Made by a program: the position numbers and the translations under genes
Notes under the pieces: model-generated
Databases searched by the model: none
What the model saw: only the letters and a program-made list of their open reading frames with translations
Told to the model about the DNA's origin: nothing
Shown here: positions 49,574-50,641 of the stretch, in pieces
How positions within the stretch are numbered: the stretch's first letter is position 1
How the letters are laid out: each line of letters starts with the position of its first letter
Origin: an uncultured Bacteroidales bacterium
GTDB taxonomy: Bacteria; Bacteroidota; Bacteroidia; Bacteroidales; Paludibacteraceae
DNA: 50,641 nucleotides
Direction of reading: 5' to 3'
Assembly: GCA_944322025.1 (NCBI GenBank)
Contig: CALUOH010000010.1
Location: 1 to 50,641 of the forward strand

Positions 49574-50641
49574 CTGACATGGAACGTTTTGCCGGGAAGA
49601 AAGTCGAGTTCATAACCTTGGGCTGCAAGCTGAACTTCGCCGAAAGCTCCTCCATCGGGCGGACGCTGGCCGATGCGGGTTTCACGCGCTGCAAGCGCGG
49701 CGAGAGAGCCGACGTAGTGATAGTCAACACCTGTTCGGTTACCGACGTGGCCGACAAGAAAGGCCGTCAGGCCATACACCGCGCCGTCAGGCAGCATCCC
49801 GGTGCTTACGTGGTTGTCACGGGCTGCTACGCGCAGCTCAAGCCCGGCGAGGTGGCGGCTATAGAGGGCGTCGACCTTGTGCTGGGGACTAACGAGAAGA
49901 TTAATTTACCGGATTTCCTCAATGACGTGGACAGGAAGCGCGCCTCCGGTGAATACCGTGTATCGCCATTCAGGGAGATCCGTGAGTTCCGCCCGATATG
50001 CAGTGCGGACGACCGCACCCGCCACTTCCTTAAAGTGCAGGACGGGTGCGACTATTTCTGCACCTACTGCACCATCCCGTTTGCGCGCGGGCGCAGCCGC
50101 AACGCGACAATAGCTGAGACGCTGGCAGTGGCGGAAAAGGCCATTGCCGACGGCGCGAAGGAGATTGTATTGACCGGAGTGAACACCGGCGACTTCGGCC
50201 GCTCCACTGGCGAGACTTTCTTCGACCTCATCAGGGCACTCGACTCCGTAGAGGCCGAAGTGCGCTACCGCATATCGAGCATAGAGCCTAACCTCCTGAC
50301 CGACGCGATGATAGAGTTCGTGGCCTCCTCGCGTCACTTCGCCCACCACTTCCACATACCCCTGCAAAGCGGCAGCGACACCGTGCTCTCGCTCATGCGC
50401 CGCCGTTACGACACCGCGCTCTTCGCGCATAAGATACATACAGTGAAAGCTCTGATGCCCGACGCGTTCATCGGCGTGGACATAATGACGGGCATGAGGG
50501 GCGAGACCCCTGATTGTTTCGAGGAGAGCAGGGCTTTCATCGGCGGTTTGCCCGTCTCCCAGCTTCATGTCTTCACATACTCCGAGAGAAAGGGAACCAA
50601 GGCTCTTGACATAGACTACGCTGTCCCGATGGCGGAGCGCA
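49570..50641 (+). CDS. mtaB: tRNA t6A37 methylthiotransferase MtaB (3' end outside window)
   Basis: The first 357 codons of a radical SAM enzyme that adds a methylthio group to N6-threonylcarbamoyladenosine 37 in tRNA. The N-terminal UPF0004 domain has its three cluster Cys in TLGCKLN, NTCSVT and TGCYAQ. The radical SAM core carries CDYFCTYCTIP (Cys-x3-Cys-x2-Cys), and LQSGSDTVL and FIGVDIMTG follow. The TRAM domain expected at the C terminus lies beyond the window. The start at 49570 overlaps the PAP2 stop. Both lesion-free frame and motifs suggest a working enzyme. Confidence 0.93.
   Translation, partial: MTDMERFAGKKVEFITLGCKLNFAESSSIGRTLADAGFTRCKRGERADVVIVNTCSVTDVADKKGRQAIHRAVRQHPGAYVVVTGCYAQLKPGEVAAIEGVDLVLGTNEKINLPDFLNDVDRKRASGEYRVSPFREIREFRPICSADDRTRHFLKVQDGCDYFCTYCTIPFARGRSRNATIAETLAVAEKAIADGAKEIVLTGVNTGDFGRSTGETFFDLIRALDSVEAEVRYRISSIEPNLLTDAMIEFVASSRHFAHHFHIPLQSGSDTVLSLMRRRYDTALFAHKIHTVKALMPDAFIGVDIMTGMRGETPDCFEESRAFIGGLPVSQLHVFTYSERKGTKALDIDYAVPMAER

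Noticed and set aside
1..50641. CRISPR array, prophage or integrative element
   Set aside because: No regularly spaced direct repeats with unique spacers, no integrase, capsid or conjugation genes; R1 copies are too far apart and of both orientations.

Overview
The window comes from a bacterium of the phylum Bacteroidota, most likely order Bacteroidales. Several signals agree: at least a dozen intergenic sites match the Bacteroidota -7 box TAnnTTTG (some with a TTG-type -33 box 19-20 nt upstream); type IX secretion (T9SS) C-terminal sorting domains end two proteins and one gene remnant; NusB has the long (~320 aa) Bacteroidota form; DUF4293, a PspC-DUF2807 fusion and split MutA/MutB are present; and coding sequence is rich in ATA (Ile) and AGG (Arg). 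I cannot name the genus from sequence alone. No rRNA, tRNA, CRISPR array or phage module was seen.

Layout. 1-1394: a complete IS3-family insertion sequence with terminal inverted repeats and a -1 frameshift site. 1884-4232: a two-gene flavin/Fe-S NAD(P) oxidoreductase (NfnA/NfnB or SudB/SudA type). 4807-6872: a LOG-family nucleotide hydrolase and an unusual protein with helical repeats and a GH16-like lectin fold. 7020-9454: Kdo synthesis (kdsA, a lipoprotein nitroreductase, kdsD). 10267-13910: a T9SS-exported nuclease, an HD phosphohydrolase and lpxK. 14219-18207: mutA-mutB, with markedly different codon use. 18654-23374 (minus): nusB, yajC, a YbbR-like protein, coaE, lipB and a radical SAM protein. 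23876-28301 (plus): recJ, recR, a membrane protein, a HAD phosphatase and DUF4293. 28429-34545 (minus): a SRPBCC protein, aroK, ridA, a TPR protein, PspC-DUF2807 and padR. 35050-39423 (minus): a disrupted M6 metalloprotease with a T9SS tail, two lipoproteins and candidate small peptides. 40118-46389 (plus): a YitT transporter-like protein, then a beta-helix lipoprotein, a secreted nuclease and a six-hairpin glycosidase-like lipoprotein. 46479-50641: a 59-aa membrane protein, an uncharacterised anchored protein, ybaK, a small conserved protein, a PAP2 phosphatase and mtaB (cut by the window end).

Themes. Envelope building (kdsA, kdsD, lpxK, PAP2, lipoproteins, T9SS cargo) recurs through the window. 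The genes are mostly compact, with ATGA or TAATG overlaps, separated by 300-800 bp spacers. Those spacers carry two dispersed repeat families that I could not match to anything known. R1 has about 11 copies with the core GAGAGTACGTGTTTTTAAC, always lying on the G-rich strand. R2 has three copies of about 180 bp. These repeats are the strongest candidates for something undescribed. Next are a perfect dyad in the padR leader, a 9-bp long-range helix in the nusB leader, and small proteins shorter than usual gene-calling limits.
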